Positions 31,601 through 40,527 are shown, numbered from the stretch's first letter. The stretch: 64,000 nucleotides of DNA from UBA1952 sp965246765 (GCA_965246765.1 CBDFFJ010000005.1:744001-808000); one strand, 5' to 3'. The notes: generated from the sequence alone by a model not told the origin. Made by a program: numbers and translations.

Positions 31601-33308
31601 CCTGAACGTGTGCCCGCCGCTCATTACCAACTTTACAAACACCAGCACAGGCGGGGCCTTTTACAGCTGGAGTTTTGGCAATTCCACTTCGTCGGCCCTT
31701 TTCAGCCCCAGCGCTACCTACAGCGCTCCCGGCCTGTACACCATTCGCCTGGTAGTGACCAACACCGCGGGCTGCACCGATACCGCTTATGGACATGCGC
31801 AGGTGCTTGGCTATGCGGGCGTGCTCAGCTACGGGCCGCTCAGCGGCTGCGCGCCTTTTACCGTTACGTTCAATGCAAAGAATGTGGCGAGCGTGCCGGG
31901 CTTCATTTACAACTTCGGCGACGGTACTACTTCCGCTACCACCGCCTCTATCATTACACATACCTATACAACGCCAGGCCCGCACCTGCCTGTGCTTACG
32001 ATGACCGACAACCTGGGCTGCTCGGCTATGTCTGTGGGCATTGATACGGTACGCGTGGACGGCGTGTTTGCCGGCTTTACCTTCTCGCCCTTCCCGGCCT
32101 GCGACAAAGGCACTATCCAGTTCCGCGATACATCGCGCGGCGCCTATACGCCGCTCAACCCGCCGCGCTGGGCATTTCACGATGGCACTTCAAGCAATCT
32201 GGCCACGCCCTCCAAGACCTATAACGGCCCCGGCACCTATCCGGTTGTCCTTTACAGCAGCACTACCGGGGGCTGCAGGGACACCTTCCGCAGCAATGTG
32301 ATCTTTTACCCGCTGCCTACAATTTTTGCGGGCGATGACACCACGATCTGCCTTTCCGACTCGGCGGTGCTGAAGCCTTTCGGCGGCGTATCATATACCT
32401 GGTCGCCGGCAGGCTCGCTGAGCTGCGCGGGCTGTACCCATCCTTATGCATATCCTGCTACGCCTACTACCTACACGGTGGTGGGTAAGGATGCGCATGG
32501 CTGCACCAATACGGATACCATTACTGTTCGCCTGCGCTACAAGACCGTCACTGAAGTGAAGCCCGTCAGTAAGGAGATCTGCTCGGGCGATACTGTGGCC
32601 ATTGCCGCCACCGGCGGACAAAGCTTCTACCAGTGGAGCCCGCCTGACAGCCTGGGCAGCCCCACTTCCGGCAATACCATTGCTTACCCGGTCAGCTCGC
32701 AGCACTACATGCTTATTTCCCGCTATGCGGGATGCCTGCCGGATACGGATTACGTGGACATCGTAGTGCATCCCACGCCAACGGTAAAAGCCTCCGCGGG
32801 GCAGACTATTATGGCCGGCACGCCGATCAGGCTGGAAGCCAGCGCCACCGGCACAATCGCCGAATGGCTGTGGACGCCGTCTGACGGACTCTTTACGCCG
32901 ACTATGGCAGGTACGGACGCCTTCCCGAAGGGCAGCACAACCTATCGTATCACGGTGAAGACGGAATTTGGCTGCCTCGCTACCGATACGGTGCGCATCA
33001 TGGTTTTCTGCGACAACAGCCAGGTGTACCTGCCCAATACCTTCACACCGGACGGCAACGGCGTTAATGATGTCTTTTACCCCCGGGGCCGCGGCTTGTC
33101 TAATATTGCGCGCTTCCGGATCTACAACCGCTGGGGTGAATTGGTATTTGAACGCGCCAACATTGCCGTTGATGACAAGGCCAACGGCTGGGATGGCAAG
33201 AAAGCCGGCCACATTCTTTCACCCGATATATACGTTTACACCATAGAAGCCACCTGCGATACCGGCGAGCCGCTGAAGTGGCAGGGCGATGTAATGTTGC
33301 TACGGTAA
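28680..33308 (+). CDS. Giant PKD-repeat surface adhesin with type B T9SS sorting domain (SprB-like)
   Basis: 1542 residues. After a signal peptide (cleavage near residue 21) come about 13 recognisable PKD domains, each with a WxFGDG/WDFGNG motif, a Pro/Thr-rich loop and GTYTVKL-type strand, plus one degenerate unit near residue 740. Near residue 1220 are Ig-like segments (SYTWSPAGSLSCAGC). The end, from about 1450, is the type B gliding-associated C-terminal domain: VYLPNTFTPDGNGVNDVFYP, FRIYNRWGELVFE, NGWDGK and DIYVYTIEA. Exported by T9SS and probably attached at the surface for adhesion or gliding. It sits between two PorP/SprF genes, with 52 and 32 base gaps. Confidence 0.96.
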   Translation: MKRALLLFLLTVAGAGKLLGQPFPGFIGTPLSGCPPVVVQFTDNSTGSITGWSWDFGNGQTSNVQNPTTSYLAPGSYNVKLTVSNGTASNSLTKSAYITVKTPPAVSFSATPLAACPGVPISFTSSVTWNASGTGNYIWDFGDGGTSAIANPTHSYASGGTYTVKLTAVNSASCPHTDTQVNYITIYPSPSVNFYATDTAVCSLGVTTTFISTTTGGGPFSYIWDFGDGSGPSTAASPVSHAYYTPGSYSVKLIATSANGCNDSNKKNNYIRVTTVHAAASVPASACVLSGVNVSSAGTTTPGAALSWDFGDGHTATGPSAANIYQNAGTYTIRLIARNGGCSDTASNTIIINPRPVASFTYSPAFPCPAPSQITFTNTTTATGSYNSSWDFGDGFTSTAGSPVHTYTRDTIFTVKLTVTSSSGCTSNMIQQLTILGALFSIHANPPGGCVPATIKLSDTLLAVPPPGSPSGPYLYPVPHTSWAWSFGDGSPGSSASAPAHTYFNTGNYNVTLAITTANGCNFYDTFVVHIGNHATPNFGTPQRNLCNNTQIQFFDSSISPNGPLTSWTWFFGNGGFAVAQNPYYTYTAPGTYNVTLITNQNGCLDTITKLNYITIGYPGSKPRFHVSCDTLGLVHFVDSSVGATSMLWRFGDGTTSILTNPTHQYAVPGVYFASQITYNTTTGCKDSVTTTVIINNLTVNMSALDSNVCPHDTIQLAPVIGGASASIASILKEVNWTVPGFPTFFHNIYMPNGVYVAHVRGRYNIGVTVVDLNGCPFSKTNNNFITVGGPIPGFKATPLIGCAPATIVLTDTSNYVSSTFPARYEWDFGNGSTLVVNNPLGPSYTAFYPTIGGYGVKLIVTDNIGCRDSLAKLNYVVISHPTALFGTQGSTACLGAPFHFYSSSTGTGITHLWSFGDGTTSNVPSPSHVYTTPGTYTIRLIVTDYAGCRDTAYQTAGVSVVAPPHASFTMDDTLNVCPPLITNFTNTSTGGAFYSWSFGNSTSSALFSPSATYSAPGLYTIRLVVTNTAGCTDTAYGHAQVLGYAGVLSYGPLSGCAPFTVTFNAKNVASVPGFIYNFGDGTTSATTASIITHTYTTPGPHLPVLTMTDNLGCSAMSVGIDTVRVDGVFAGFTFSPFPACDKGTIQFRDTSRGAYTPLNPPRWAFHDGTSSNLATPSKTYNGPGTYPVVLYSSTTGGCRDTFRSNVIFYPLPTIFAGDDTTICLSDSAVLKPFGGVSYTWSPAGSLSCAGCTHPYAYPATPTTYTVVGKDAHGCTNTDTITVRLRYKTVTEVKPVSKEICSGDTVAIAATGGQSFYQWSPPDSLGSPTSGNTIAYPVSSQHYMLISRYAGCLPDTDYVDIVVHPTPTVKASAGQTIMAGTPIRLEASATGTIAEWLWTPSDGLFTPTMAGTDAFPKGSTTYRITVKTEFGCLATDTVRIMVFCDNSQVYLPNTFTPDGNGVNDVFYPRGRGLSNIARFRIYNRWGELVFERANIAVDDKANGWDGKKAGHILSPDIYVYTIEATCDTGEPLKWQGDVMLLR

Positions 33309-33340
33309 TTGCTGTTGTTTGCCTTTAAGTCAATGCTGGT

Positions 33341-34363
33341 ATGAAAGCGAAATTCCTCTTCTCCCTTTTTTGTCTTTTGGCTTCAGGCTATGCGCTTAAG
33401 GCCCAGGATGTACACTTCTCTCAATACTGGGAAAGCGCTGTACTGCGCAATCCTGCCCTCGTCGGCATCTTCAGCAGCCGCTACAAGGCGGGGGCCATCT
33501 ACCGCAGCCAGTGGAACAGCCTGGGAAATCCTTATCAGACCCTTGCCGCAGATGCTGAAGGCCACTTCCCGCTCAGCCGCAATACATCTGACTACCTGAG
33601 CGTCGGCCTCATGTTTTTTTCCGACAAGGCGGGCCGCGCTACGCTCAAGACCACCGGCATTTATCCCTGTCTTTCTTACAACAAGCATTTATCTGAAGAT
33701 CGCAGCGACTATCTCTCCCTCGGCTTTGCCGCAGGCTATCTGCAGCGCTCCTTTGATCCCGGCAAGCTCACGTTTGACAATCAGTACCAGGGCGGACAGG
33801 TGGTGCCCGGCGCCGGCGCAGGCGAAGAACTTCCTTTAGCCAAGCTCAGCCACTTTGACCTCGGCGCCGGGCTCACTTACAACAGCAGTGTGGGCGAAAA
33901 CAATTTTATCGTGTACGTCATTGGCGTCAGCGCCTATCACTTTACCCAGCCTCGCGGCACCTTTGCGCTTCAGAGCGAGCAGCTGATGAATCTTTCTACC
34001 CGCTGGAATGCCTCGCTCGGGCTCAATGTGACGATGAATGATGTATGGAGCATGGAGGCACAGACCAATCTGGCCCTGCAAGGCGCCTACCGCGAGCTAA
34101 TGCTGGGCGGCCTGCTCCGCTGGGCCCGACCCGATGAGGGTAATGTCAAAAGCTTTGGGTTGGCTGCCGGAGCCCAGGCCCGTTTTGGTGACGCCATCAT
34201 TCCCATGCTGCGGCTGGAGTATAAGGGGCAGACGTTTGGCATTTCCTATGACATCAATACATCGCCGTTAAAGGCGGCTACCGGCATGCGGGGGGGATTA
34301 GAGTTGACTGCGTTTTTTAAAGGGCTCGGCGGTGGGGAGAAGCAGTTTGGGCCTCAGTTTTAA
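33341..34363 (+). CDS. PorP/SprF family T9SS membrane protein (second copy)
   Basis: 340 residues, with a signal peptide and the same hallmarks as the first copy (AQDVHFSQYWESAVLRNPALVGIF, YRSQWNSLGNPYQT, AAGYLQRSFDPGKLTFDNQYQ). It is a paralogue by tandem duplication around the adhesin gene. The module PorP-adhesin-PorP is probably one transcript. Having two partners for one adhesin is less usual than a single SprF. Confidence 0.95.
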   Translation: MKAKFLFSLFCLLASGYALKAQDVHFSQYWESAVLRNPALVGIFSSRYKAGAIYRSQWNSLGNPYQTLAADAEGHFPLSRNTSDYLSVGLMFFSDKAGRATLKTTGIYPCLSYNKHLSEDRSDYLSLGFAAGYLQRSFDPGKLTFDNQYQGGQVVPGAGAGEELPLAKLSHFDLGAGLTYNSSVGENNFIVYVIGVSAYHFTQPRGTFALQSEQLMNLSTRWNASLGLNVTMNDVWSMEAQTNLALQGAYRELMLGGLLRWARPDEGNVKSFGLAAGAQARFGDAIIPMLRLEYKGQTFGISYDINTSPLKAATGMRGGLELTAFFKGLGGGEKQFGPQF

Positions 34364-34490
34364 GGCACTGGAAAAGCATTACGAGACTTACAATGCGCGC
34401 CGCTACAACTGCAGCAGATGTCTGATTTTATTAATCCACGAAAGTCGCGCGATTCCGTCGTATTGATACATCCATGTTAGTTTAAGTCAT

Positions 34491-36395
34491 ATGCCCACAC
34501 GAAATTCTTTACGCTTATGCGGAATGATATGGTTGTATGTGTTCTATGGCTTTACCACGCAAAGCCAGGTTCTGTTTCCGACAGACAGCAGCCTTTGTGA
34601 GGATGCGCTCTGGAGACTTGTGTGGCATGATGAATTCAATGATCAGACTATTGATACAAGCAAGTGGTACACATTCTCAGATGATGAAAACTGGTTTGAA
34701 GTGCAGCCCGGAGTTGCAGAGGTATTTCCTTATGGTAATAGCAGGCTATCCAGGCTGAGCCAGGGAAAAGTGATTTACAGGGATGAGAATGTAATGGCCA
34801 ATGGGAGTACCTGTACATTGCGCAGTAGGTATCAGCCGGGCACCTGGTCTGGGTCCGGGTGGAACGAGTCTCGGCATTTTACCTCCGGGATGCTGCTGTC
34901 TAAAGACCCGGGGCTGCGGCATACGCTATATTTTAATAAAGGCAGGTTTGACATGAGGGCGCGGCTGCCATATCAGAGCGGTGCGTGGGCTACGTTCTGG
35001 CTATATGGTGGCGGGCGCGGGCCTGACCCCACTGGTACGCCGCCTTTTGAAGGGCAGAATGGCTGCGAGATTGATATGATAGAGTACAATCCCTGTGTAG
35101 GCGGCGGCGACAAGGTAACGGGGATGGACGACCTGCCATGGAATATGCACGGGCAAAACCGGGGACGGAACCACGGAGAAAATCATGACATTGGTGGAAG
35201 CAAGAATGTATCTAACCTGGGCGACTGGCATCTGTATTCAACAGAATGGGATGATAACTACATCCGGTTTTATGTGGATGGCTATTTGCGACATATTCAG
35301 CCGAGATATACCATTAGCAAATTTATCCCGCCAATAGCTGCGCCATGTGTTACAAGGAATGAATATGACTACCATGAAGATGCGGCGCAGGTATTTCCGA
35401 GGCCTGACGAGGGGATGAAGCTTGTGCTGACCAATGATATCACGGACAATATCTACAGTGAGAATGTGCTGGGGTTTTGTACGCCGATACCGGACTGGAT
35501 AAAATCGCATGACAATATAGATGCGGAGTGGCGTGATGCGGATTTTGAGATTGATTATGTGCGGGTGTATCAGCGGGAGGGGAAGGTTCAGCCAGGCTTT
35601 GAGAATTTGTGCCCTAAGCTGGAAGGCGAAACGGCGGTGTGCCAGCCTTCAACGCAAGCCTATACTTACAGCTTGCGCGGACACTACACGAATCTTAAAT
35701 GGACAATCAATGCGGTGGACGGCATCATTACACAAAGCACGGACACCTCGGTAACAGTACGCTTTCGGGATGGGAATTACAGTACTACAGTGACAGCTGC
35801 TTATCTGAATACACTCCCGGGCTGTGAACAATATGCCAGCACGGTTTCTGTTAGAGTCGGACCACCGGCCGCCCCTGAGGTAAGCGCAAACATTATGCAC
35901 GTGACCGGCCAGCGATATCAAAATGAACTACGCATAAACAACGCGGCTAAAAACACCAGCTATACGTGGTCTATTGCTGAAAGCAGCGCCGGCGGCGTGC
36001 CCGAAACGCGGATAGGAGAACGCATTAAATACGTCTCGTCGTACACACCGTTATTGTACAGCGTAAGCGCGGCTAATGCGTGCGGAAGTATCCTGTATTC
36101 CAATGCTTTAGAGCCAGACAGGTTTAACGGCGGCATTTCAAGAAATGCAGATTATGTATTCCCAAATCCTGCAAGAGAGGCAGTGCTTGTCAATTTCAGC
36201 GATGACTACTTCAGTGAATCACGGGTGGTATGGATACAGGTCACAGACAGCTACGGGAAAATCGTTATGAAAGCTCATAGTGCTGATTCAATCGTTCAGA
36301 TTCCCTTGAGCATCCAAGGCCTTCTACCCGGCGTTTACACGATAGAAATAACTGGGCAAAAGAAAAGAGGCTTCGTGAAGCTGGTTAAGCTCTGA
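34491..36395 (+). CDS. Secreted GH16-like glycoside hydrolase with type A T9SS sorting domain
   Basis: 634 residues. Signal peptide at about 1-25; GH16-like lectin-fold domain at about 40-380 starting WRLVWHDEFND, with catalytic motif EIDMIE (Glu193, Asp195, Glu198); then a PKD/Ig-like segment (TNLKWTINAVDGIITQSTD) and a C-terminal type A sorting domain (VFPNPAREAVLVNF ... LLPGVYTIEITG). GH16 enzymes act on beta-1,3/1,4 glucans, agar or carrageenan; the substrate is not determinable here. Long inserts around residues 205-300 make the substrate call weaker still. The stop is 10 bases from the convergent glycosyltransferase stop. Confidence 0.9.
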   Translation: MPTRNSLRLCGMIWLYVFYGFTTQSQVLFPTDSSLCEDALWRLVWHDEFNDQTIDTSKWYTFSDDENWFEVQPGVAEVFPYGNSRLSRLSQGKVIYRDENVMANGSTCTLRSRYQPGTWSGSGWNESRHFTSGMLLSKDPGLRHTLYFNKGRFDMRARLPYQSGAWATFWLYGGGRGPDPTGTPPFEGQNGCEIDMIEYNPCVGGGDKVTGMDDLPWNMHGQNRGRNHGENHDIGGSKNVSNLGDWHLYSTEWDDNYIRFYVDGYLRHIQPRYTISKFIPPIAAPCVTRNEYDYHEDAAQVFPRPDEGMKLVLTNDITDNIYSENVLGFCTPIPDWIKSHDNIDAEWRDADFEIDYVRVYQREGKVQPGFENLCPKLEGETAVCQPSTQAYTYSLRGHYTNLKWTINAVDGIITQSTDTSVTVRFRDGNYSTTVTAAYLNTLPGCEQYASTVSVRVGPPAAPEVSANIMHVTGQRYQNELRINNAAKNTSYTWSIAESSAGGVPETRIGERIKYVSSYTPLLYSVSAANACGSILYSNALEPDRFNGGISRNADYVFPNPAREAVLVNFSDDYFSESRVVWIQVTDSYGKIVMKAHSADSIVQIPLSIQGLLPGVYTIEITGQKKRGFVKLVKL

Positions 36396-36404
36396 CAATA
36401 AGGC

Positions 36405-37934
36405 CTAAAGTTTTTGCGGCTGCATAAAGAATAGCAACCTGTCTGGCTCAATGATTGAATCCTGCACCTTTAAGTATTTATCAAAGACCGCCCGGTCAGC
36501 AGCCAATTCATTCCCATCCACGAAGCTGAAGGTGAATACCGCGGGGCTGTGTATGCGTTGGCAGAGTGAATCCATGTTGGTGTGCCAGTAGAACGGACGA
36601 GCGGCTTTCATATCCGCCCATCTGCCGCTGTCCGGATTGATGGCGAGCAGGTAGTGAACCTGTGGCCACCCGATTTCATGCACATAAACATTGCTCAAGG
36701 CAACCTGCCTTTTTCTTATCCATAAAAGATTGTCGCCCGTAAGGTCAAACTTCAGCGGAAGCGAAAAGTGCTTGTAGCAATTGAAATTAATGATGGTAAC
36801 CAAGCAGCTAAAACCAAATAACGGAACGAGCCCCCTCCTGAATTTGGATGTAATTATAAGCTCCCAGCCATAGCTAATCAGAACCAGCAGTAAGGGGAAG
36901 CAAAATAAGCAAACACGCGGCAAGAGCGTATATAAGTGCAGCATTGACGCCGCAAACAAGCACCCGACCGGCAGCAACAAAACCAGAAGCCAAGCACTGT
37001 TCTTCTTCGCCATAAAGTAGATTCCCGCAAGCAGCAGAACAATATTGGCGATGAACGATAGCACCCAGTGGCCGCCCAATGCCGCCCAGACTTCGCTAAG
37101 GCAATTAAGATTATGATACCAGTCGTCTGCGGTAGTTGGAAAGGCTACTAGAAAATACCCCCTATGCCAGTTCTGCAGATATTCCGACCCGATGGACGGT
37201 TTTAGAAACAGAATATAGTTGGCTGCAAACTGGCTTATCCAGAATGCAATGACGATGAGTATCGTTGTAATCAGTTGCCTGCGCCTGTCAGACTTCCAAG
37301 CCTGAATAAGAAAGTAGCATCCAATACCCGCTAATATGAATACAGACGGCATTGAAGTCCAAATGGCTAGAAATCCAAACAGCATCCACAGGAAAACGAA
37401 TTTTCCTCTTGATAAAATGGTCGGGCCGTATTCCAACACGGCTAACAGTAAACAGACGGTTGTCAACTGATCTGATGCATACTGTTTGAATTCCGTTGCA
37501 TACCGGAGATAAATAAGACCAGACGCGAAAAGTAACAGCGAATAAACACCACCTTTTAGCAAATTCAACTTAAGCAAAAGCTTGTAGAATAATACTAATG
37601 TCAGCAAACCACAGAGAAAAGGGAACAACCGCACCGCCCACTCATAAGCGCCGAACACGCTCGCCGACATTTTGCCTATCAGAATGAAAGGAACCGGCGC
37701 GAACTGCTGGTAATCAAGCGGTTTTAGTAAAGCCGAGAAGTCCCGTTCGTGCAGATTACGGACCAGATTTACCTCGTCCAGAATCAGGTTGCGATCCTGA
37801 AGAAAAACTACGATCCGCAAAAGGATCCCTGAAGCAAGAATCAATAGACAAACCAGCCTTACAAGCTTGCCGAATTGTGCATTTTTAGCATCATTCATGA
37901 GGTTTGTATCAAAAAGACAATCTGTTGTTGGCAT
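36405..37934 (-). CDS. GT-C (family 39-like) membrane glycosyltransferase
   Basis: 509 residues with 10 or more membrane helices. The first extracytoplasmic loop carries the GT-C acidic motif (LILDEVNLVRN, Asp-Glu near residue 54), as in protein-mannosyl or ArnT-like transferases that use polyprenyl-phosphate sugars. A soluble C-terminal region follows (about 400-509). The sugar and acceptor are unknown. It is encoded 5 bases after the GH3-family gene, so the two are probably one transcript. Met13 (37898) is an alternative start. Confidence 0.8.
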   Translation of the reverse strand: MPTTDCLFDTNLMNDAKNAQFGKLVRLVCLLILASGILLRIVVFLQDRNLILDEVNLVRNLHERDFSALLKPLDYQQFAPVPFILIGKMSASVFGAYEWAVRLFPFLCGLLTLVLFYKLLLKLNLLKGGVYSLLLFASGLIYLRYATEFKQYASDQLTTVCLLLAVLEYGPTILSRGKFVFLWMLFGFLAIWTSMPSVFILAGIGCYFLIQAWKSDRRRQLITTILIVIAFWISQFAANYILFLKPSIGSEYLQNWHRGYFLVAFPTTADDWYHNLNCLSEVWAALGGHWVLSFIANIVLLLAGIYFMAKKNSAWLLVLLLPVGCLFAASMLHLYTLLPRVCLFCFPLLLVLISYGWELIITSKFRRGLVPLFGFSCLVTIINFNCYKHFSLPLKFDLTGDNLLWIRKRQVALSNVYVHEIGWPQVHYLLAINPDSGRWADMKAARPFYWHTNMDSLCQRIHSPAVFTFSFVDGNELAADRAVFDKYLKVQDSIIEPDRLLFFMQPQKL

Positions 37935-37939
37935 AACAC

Positions 37940-39445
37940 CTAACCCCTGAGTAACTCTAAACCGGCAAGCCCCTCCGCAATCTTCCGGTCATTACTGAGC
38001 CGCGGCACCTTATTCTGCCCGCCCAGCTTCCCCTCGCGTTTCATGTATTCTATGAAGGCATCGGGCCGCATCGCGCGGATTTTGAGGGGCTGCAGAATGC
38101 CGCCGGTGATGAGGTCGTTGTAATAGATGTTCGCCTTGCGCAGGCGATTATCTACTTCTAAAGCAAAGGCAGCCACATCCGCAGGCGGCTTTTCAAAAGA
38201 AATAAACCACTCGTGGTACGGCAGCTCTCCGTCTGTCTGGATGCGCGGCGCAACAGTGAATTCTATGATGCGTGTACCGTTCTGATTAGAAGCTACCATA
38301 AGCGCCGCCTCCACCTCTTCGCCAATCACGTGCTCTCCAAAGGCGGAGATGAAATGCTTGATGCGCCCGGTCACAACGATGCGGTAGGGAGCGAGGGAAA
38401 CGAAGCGCACGGTATCACCGATATTGTAGCCCCAAAGGCCGGCGTTGCTGCTGACGATGAGGGCATAATTCTCTCCTAGCTTTACTTCGGCGAGGGAGAC
38501 GCGGGTTGGAGCCTCATTAAAAACTTGCCCTGCGGGGATGAATTCAAAGAAGATTCCGCTGGCCGTATTCAGCAGGAGGCCTTCGCTGTCCATTGAATCC
38601 TGAAATGCAAAGAAGCCTTCGGAGGCAGGGAAGGTTTCTATCGTATCAATCGGGCCGCCGAGGGAGTCAAAGAGCTTTGCTTTATATGGCTCAAAAGCTA
38701 CGCCGCCGTGCACGAGCACCTGCAGGTTTGGGAAGAGTTCTTTTATCGTCTTGCCGCCGGAGCGCTCGCGCAGCCAGTCAAAGTACATCTGCATCCACGG
38801 CGGAATGCCGGAGATGAGGGTCATATCCTGGCCAAAGGTTTCGTCCACGATTCTGCCCAGCTTCTTCTCCCAGTCATCAATGCAATTCGTCTCGTAGGAA
38901 GGCAGTTGATTGGCGCGGAGATAACGCGGGATAAAGTGATTCACAATGCCGCTCAGCCGCCCGGTGGGAATGCTGCCCGTGCGCTCCAGAACCGGCGAGC
39001 CGGAAAGGAAAATCATCTTACCATCCGCAAATTGCGGCTTGCCGCTTTCGGCCATGTAGCAGAGCAGCGCATTGCGCGCGGTGCCTATGTGGTTGTCTAT
39101 GGAATCTTTGGTGATGGGAATGTATTTCGCACCGCTCGTCGTGCCGCTCGTCTTTGCGAAGTAGATGGGTTTCCCTTTCCACAATACATTCTCTTTCCCC
39201 GCTTTTATTTGCTCAATCCAAGGCTTGAATGCCTCGTAATCGCGGATGGGAACCGCCTGAGCAAAGCCTGCGTAATCTGTAACGGCATCAAGCTTGTGGT
39301 CTTTACCGAATGTCGTCATTGCACCAACTTTCAGAAGGCTCTGCAGAATCGCGAGCTGGTCAGGAACCGCGCTGGCGGCAGCTTTGCGAATGCGGCTATG
39401 CACTACGGACGCATAAGGCCGGGCGAGGAACGACTTAATCTTCAT
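37940..39445 (-). CDS. GH3 auxin-responsive promoter family protein (acyl-adenylate/amide synthetase)
   Basis: 501 residues of the ANL-like GH3 superfamily, named after plant amino-acid-auxin conjugating enzymes. The ATP-binding motif is FAKTSGTTSGAKYIPIT; family segments ISGIPPWMQMYFDWL, HGGVAFEPYK and ETFPASEGFFAFQ are clear. It would adenylate a carboxylate and transfer it to an amine or thiol; bacterial substrates are mostly unknown. ATG 39445 (MKIKSFLARPY) fits the family; the GTG 36 bases upstream lies inside a palindrome. Confidence 0.92.
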   Translation of the reverse strand: MKIKSFLARPYASVVHSRIRKAAASAVPDQLAILQSLLKVGAMTTFGKDHKLDAVTDYAGFAQAVPIRDYEAFKPWIEQIKAGKENVLWKGKPIYFAKTSGTTSGAKYIPITKDSIDNHIGTARNALLCYMAESGKPQFADGKMIFLSGSPVLERTGSIPTGRLSGIVNHFIPRYLRANQLPSYETNCIDDWEKKLGRIVDETFGQDMTLISGIPPWMQMYFDWLRERSGGKTIKELFPNLQVLVHGGVAFEPYKAKLFDSLGGPIDTIETFPASEGFFAFQDSMDSEGLLLNTASGIFFEFIPAGQVFNEAPTRVSLAEVKLGENYALIVSSNAGLWGYNIGDTVRFVSLAPYRIVVTGRIKHFISAFGEHVIGEEVEAALMVASNQNGTRIIEFTVAPRIQTDGELPYHEWFISFEKPPADVAAFALEVDNRLRKANIYYNDLITGGILQPLKIRAMRPDAFIEYMKREGKLGGQNKVPRLSNDRKIAEGLAGLELLRG

Positions 39446-39473
39446 GAGCGCAATGGCGAAGATGCGACTAAAG

Positions 39474-39493
39474 TAATCCACACGCGTGGATAA
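39474..39493. promoter_or_regulatory. Imperfect 20-bp palindrome with DnaA-box-like halves
   Basis: TAATCCACACGCGTGGATAA: the half-sites TAATCCACA and TTATCCACG each match the DnaA box TTATCCACA at 8 of 9 positions, in opposite orientation. It lies in the divergent region between the GH3-family gene and rplU. Confidence 0.4.
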
Positions 39494-39571
39494 CTATACC
39501 GGGTGTATAAGGCGTGGTAGCCCGACTTTTATTACCGTATAGTCAGAAGTGGTGTAGTTCTTTGAATTTTA

Positions 39572-39603
39572 TTTGCGACGAAAGGGCGTGTACATTACCT
39601 TTG
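39572..39603 (+). promoter_or_regulatory. Bacteroidota-type promoter for rplU-rpmA
   Basis: TTTG (39572-39575), a 20-base spacer, then TACCTTTG (39596-39603), an exact match to the sigma-factor consensus of this phylum. The rplU start codon is 21 bases further on. Confidence 0.85.
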
Positions 39604-39624
39604 CGCGAAATATTTTGACAAGTC

Positions 39625-39933
39625 ATGTTTGCGATTGTAACAATAGCCGGACAGCAGTTTAAGGTGCGCAGCGGCCAGGAAATTTACGTTCACCGCCTCG
39701 CCGGAAATGTGGGCGACAAGCTCAGCATCTCCGAAATCCTGATGACAGGCGGCGGCGATAATGGTACGAAGGTGGGCAGCGGTCTTTCTGCTTCTTCTAT
39801 TGAGGCTGAAATTCTGGATCATCTGAAGGGCGACAAGGTAATCGTCTTCAAGAAGAAGCGCCGTAAGGGCTATCAGAAGAGCAACGGCCACCGCCAGAGT
39901 CTCACCCGCATCCGCATTGGCGCAATTGCGTAA
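39625..39933 (+). CDS. rplU: 50S ribosomal protein L21
   Basis: 102 residues. L21 binds 23S rRNA in the large subunit. Family sequence is clear from MFAIVTIAGQQFKVRSGQEIYV through VIVFKKKRRKGYQKSNGHRQSLTRIRI. A strong promoter-like pair lies just upstream, and the rpmA gene follows 107 bases downstream, the universal L21-L27 order. Confidence 0.98.
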   Translation: MFAIVTIAGQQFKVRSGQEIYVHRLAGNVGDKLSISEILMTGGGDNGTKVGSGLSASSIEAEILDHLKGDKVIVFKKKRRKGYQKSNGHRQSLTRIRIGAIA

Positions 39934-40040
39934 ACAAGCAGAAAGTCGTTAGTAGAAAGTAGAAAGCTGGTTTGTAATCCGGACAGCTTTTGCCTTTTGC
40001 TTTCAATCATAAATCATCAATTATAATTCGCAAATAGGAA

Positions 40041-40313
40041 ATGGCACATAAAAAAGGTGAAGGCTCGGTAAAAAACGGCCGCGACTCACACAGCAAACGC
40101 CTCGGTGTAAAAATCTTCGGTGGTCAGCCCGCAATCAATGGCAACATCATAGTGCGTCAGCGCGGTACCGTTTATCATCCCGGCGAAGGCGTAGGCCTTG
40201 GTAAGGATTTCACGATTTTCGCTACTCGCGATGGCATCGTTGAGTTCCGAAAAACACGCGCTAAGACGCTTATCAGCGTGCAGGGTGTAGCGGCTGAAGT
40301 TGGAGAAGCATAA
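40041..40313 (+). CDS. rpmA: 50S ribosomal protein L27
   Basis: 90 residues. L27 reaches the peptidyl-transferase centre with its N-terminal tail. MAHKKGEGSVKNGRDSHSKR and GNIIVRQRG are canonical, and the N-terminus starts directly with MAHKK, so no processed leader is present. It is followed at once by a hairpin terminator. Confidence 0.98.
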   Translation: MAHKKGEGSVKNGRDSHSKRLGVKIFGGQPAINGNIIVRQRGTVYHPGEGVGLGKDFTIFATRDGIVEFRKTRAKTLISVQGVAAEVGEA

Positions 40314-40340
40314 GCGTCTGTTAAGGCAAGACGCTTTTGA
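40312..40340 (+). terminator. Terminator after rpmA
   Basis: AAGCGTCT (40312-40319) pairs with AGACGCTT (40329-40336), followed by TT. The T run is short, and it overlaps the -33 box proposed for the next gene. Confidence 0.6.
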
Positions 40341-40365
40341 CGCAAATAGAGTTCTTTTAAGTTTG
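40336..40365 (+). promoter_or_regulatory. Promoter candidate for the histone-like gene
   Basis: TTTG (40336-40339), 18-base spacer, TAAGTTTG (40358-40365, exact TAnnTTTG). It predicts a leader of about 155 bases before the ATG at 40528. Confidence 0.6.
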
Positions 40366-40527
40366 GAAATAGGATATGGATGGTACGTCGTGCGCTTCAC
40401 AACTGCACTCGCATTCTCCGTATTGCTGTAAAGTCAGAGAAAGAGAAACAATCCGGGAGGCATCACAACTAACCCGCCAACCGGTTGCTATAGAAAGGTT
40501 TTTGTTTAACCCTTAAATTTCACAACG

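Noticed and set aside
31014..32180. 388-residue minus-strand reading frame
   Set aside because: Antisense to the PKD adhesin; the repeated DNA keeps the shadow frame open.
28680..33308. Possible CRISPR or tandem DNA repeat
   Set aside because: The periodicity comes from PKD protein domains; units vary in length and sequence and there are no constant-length spacers.
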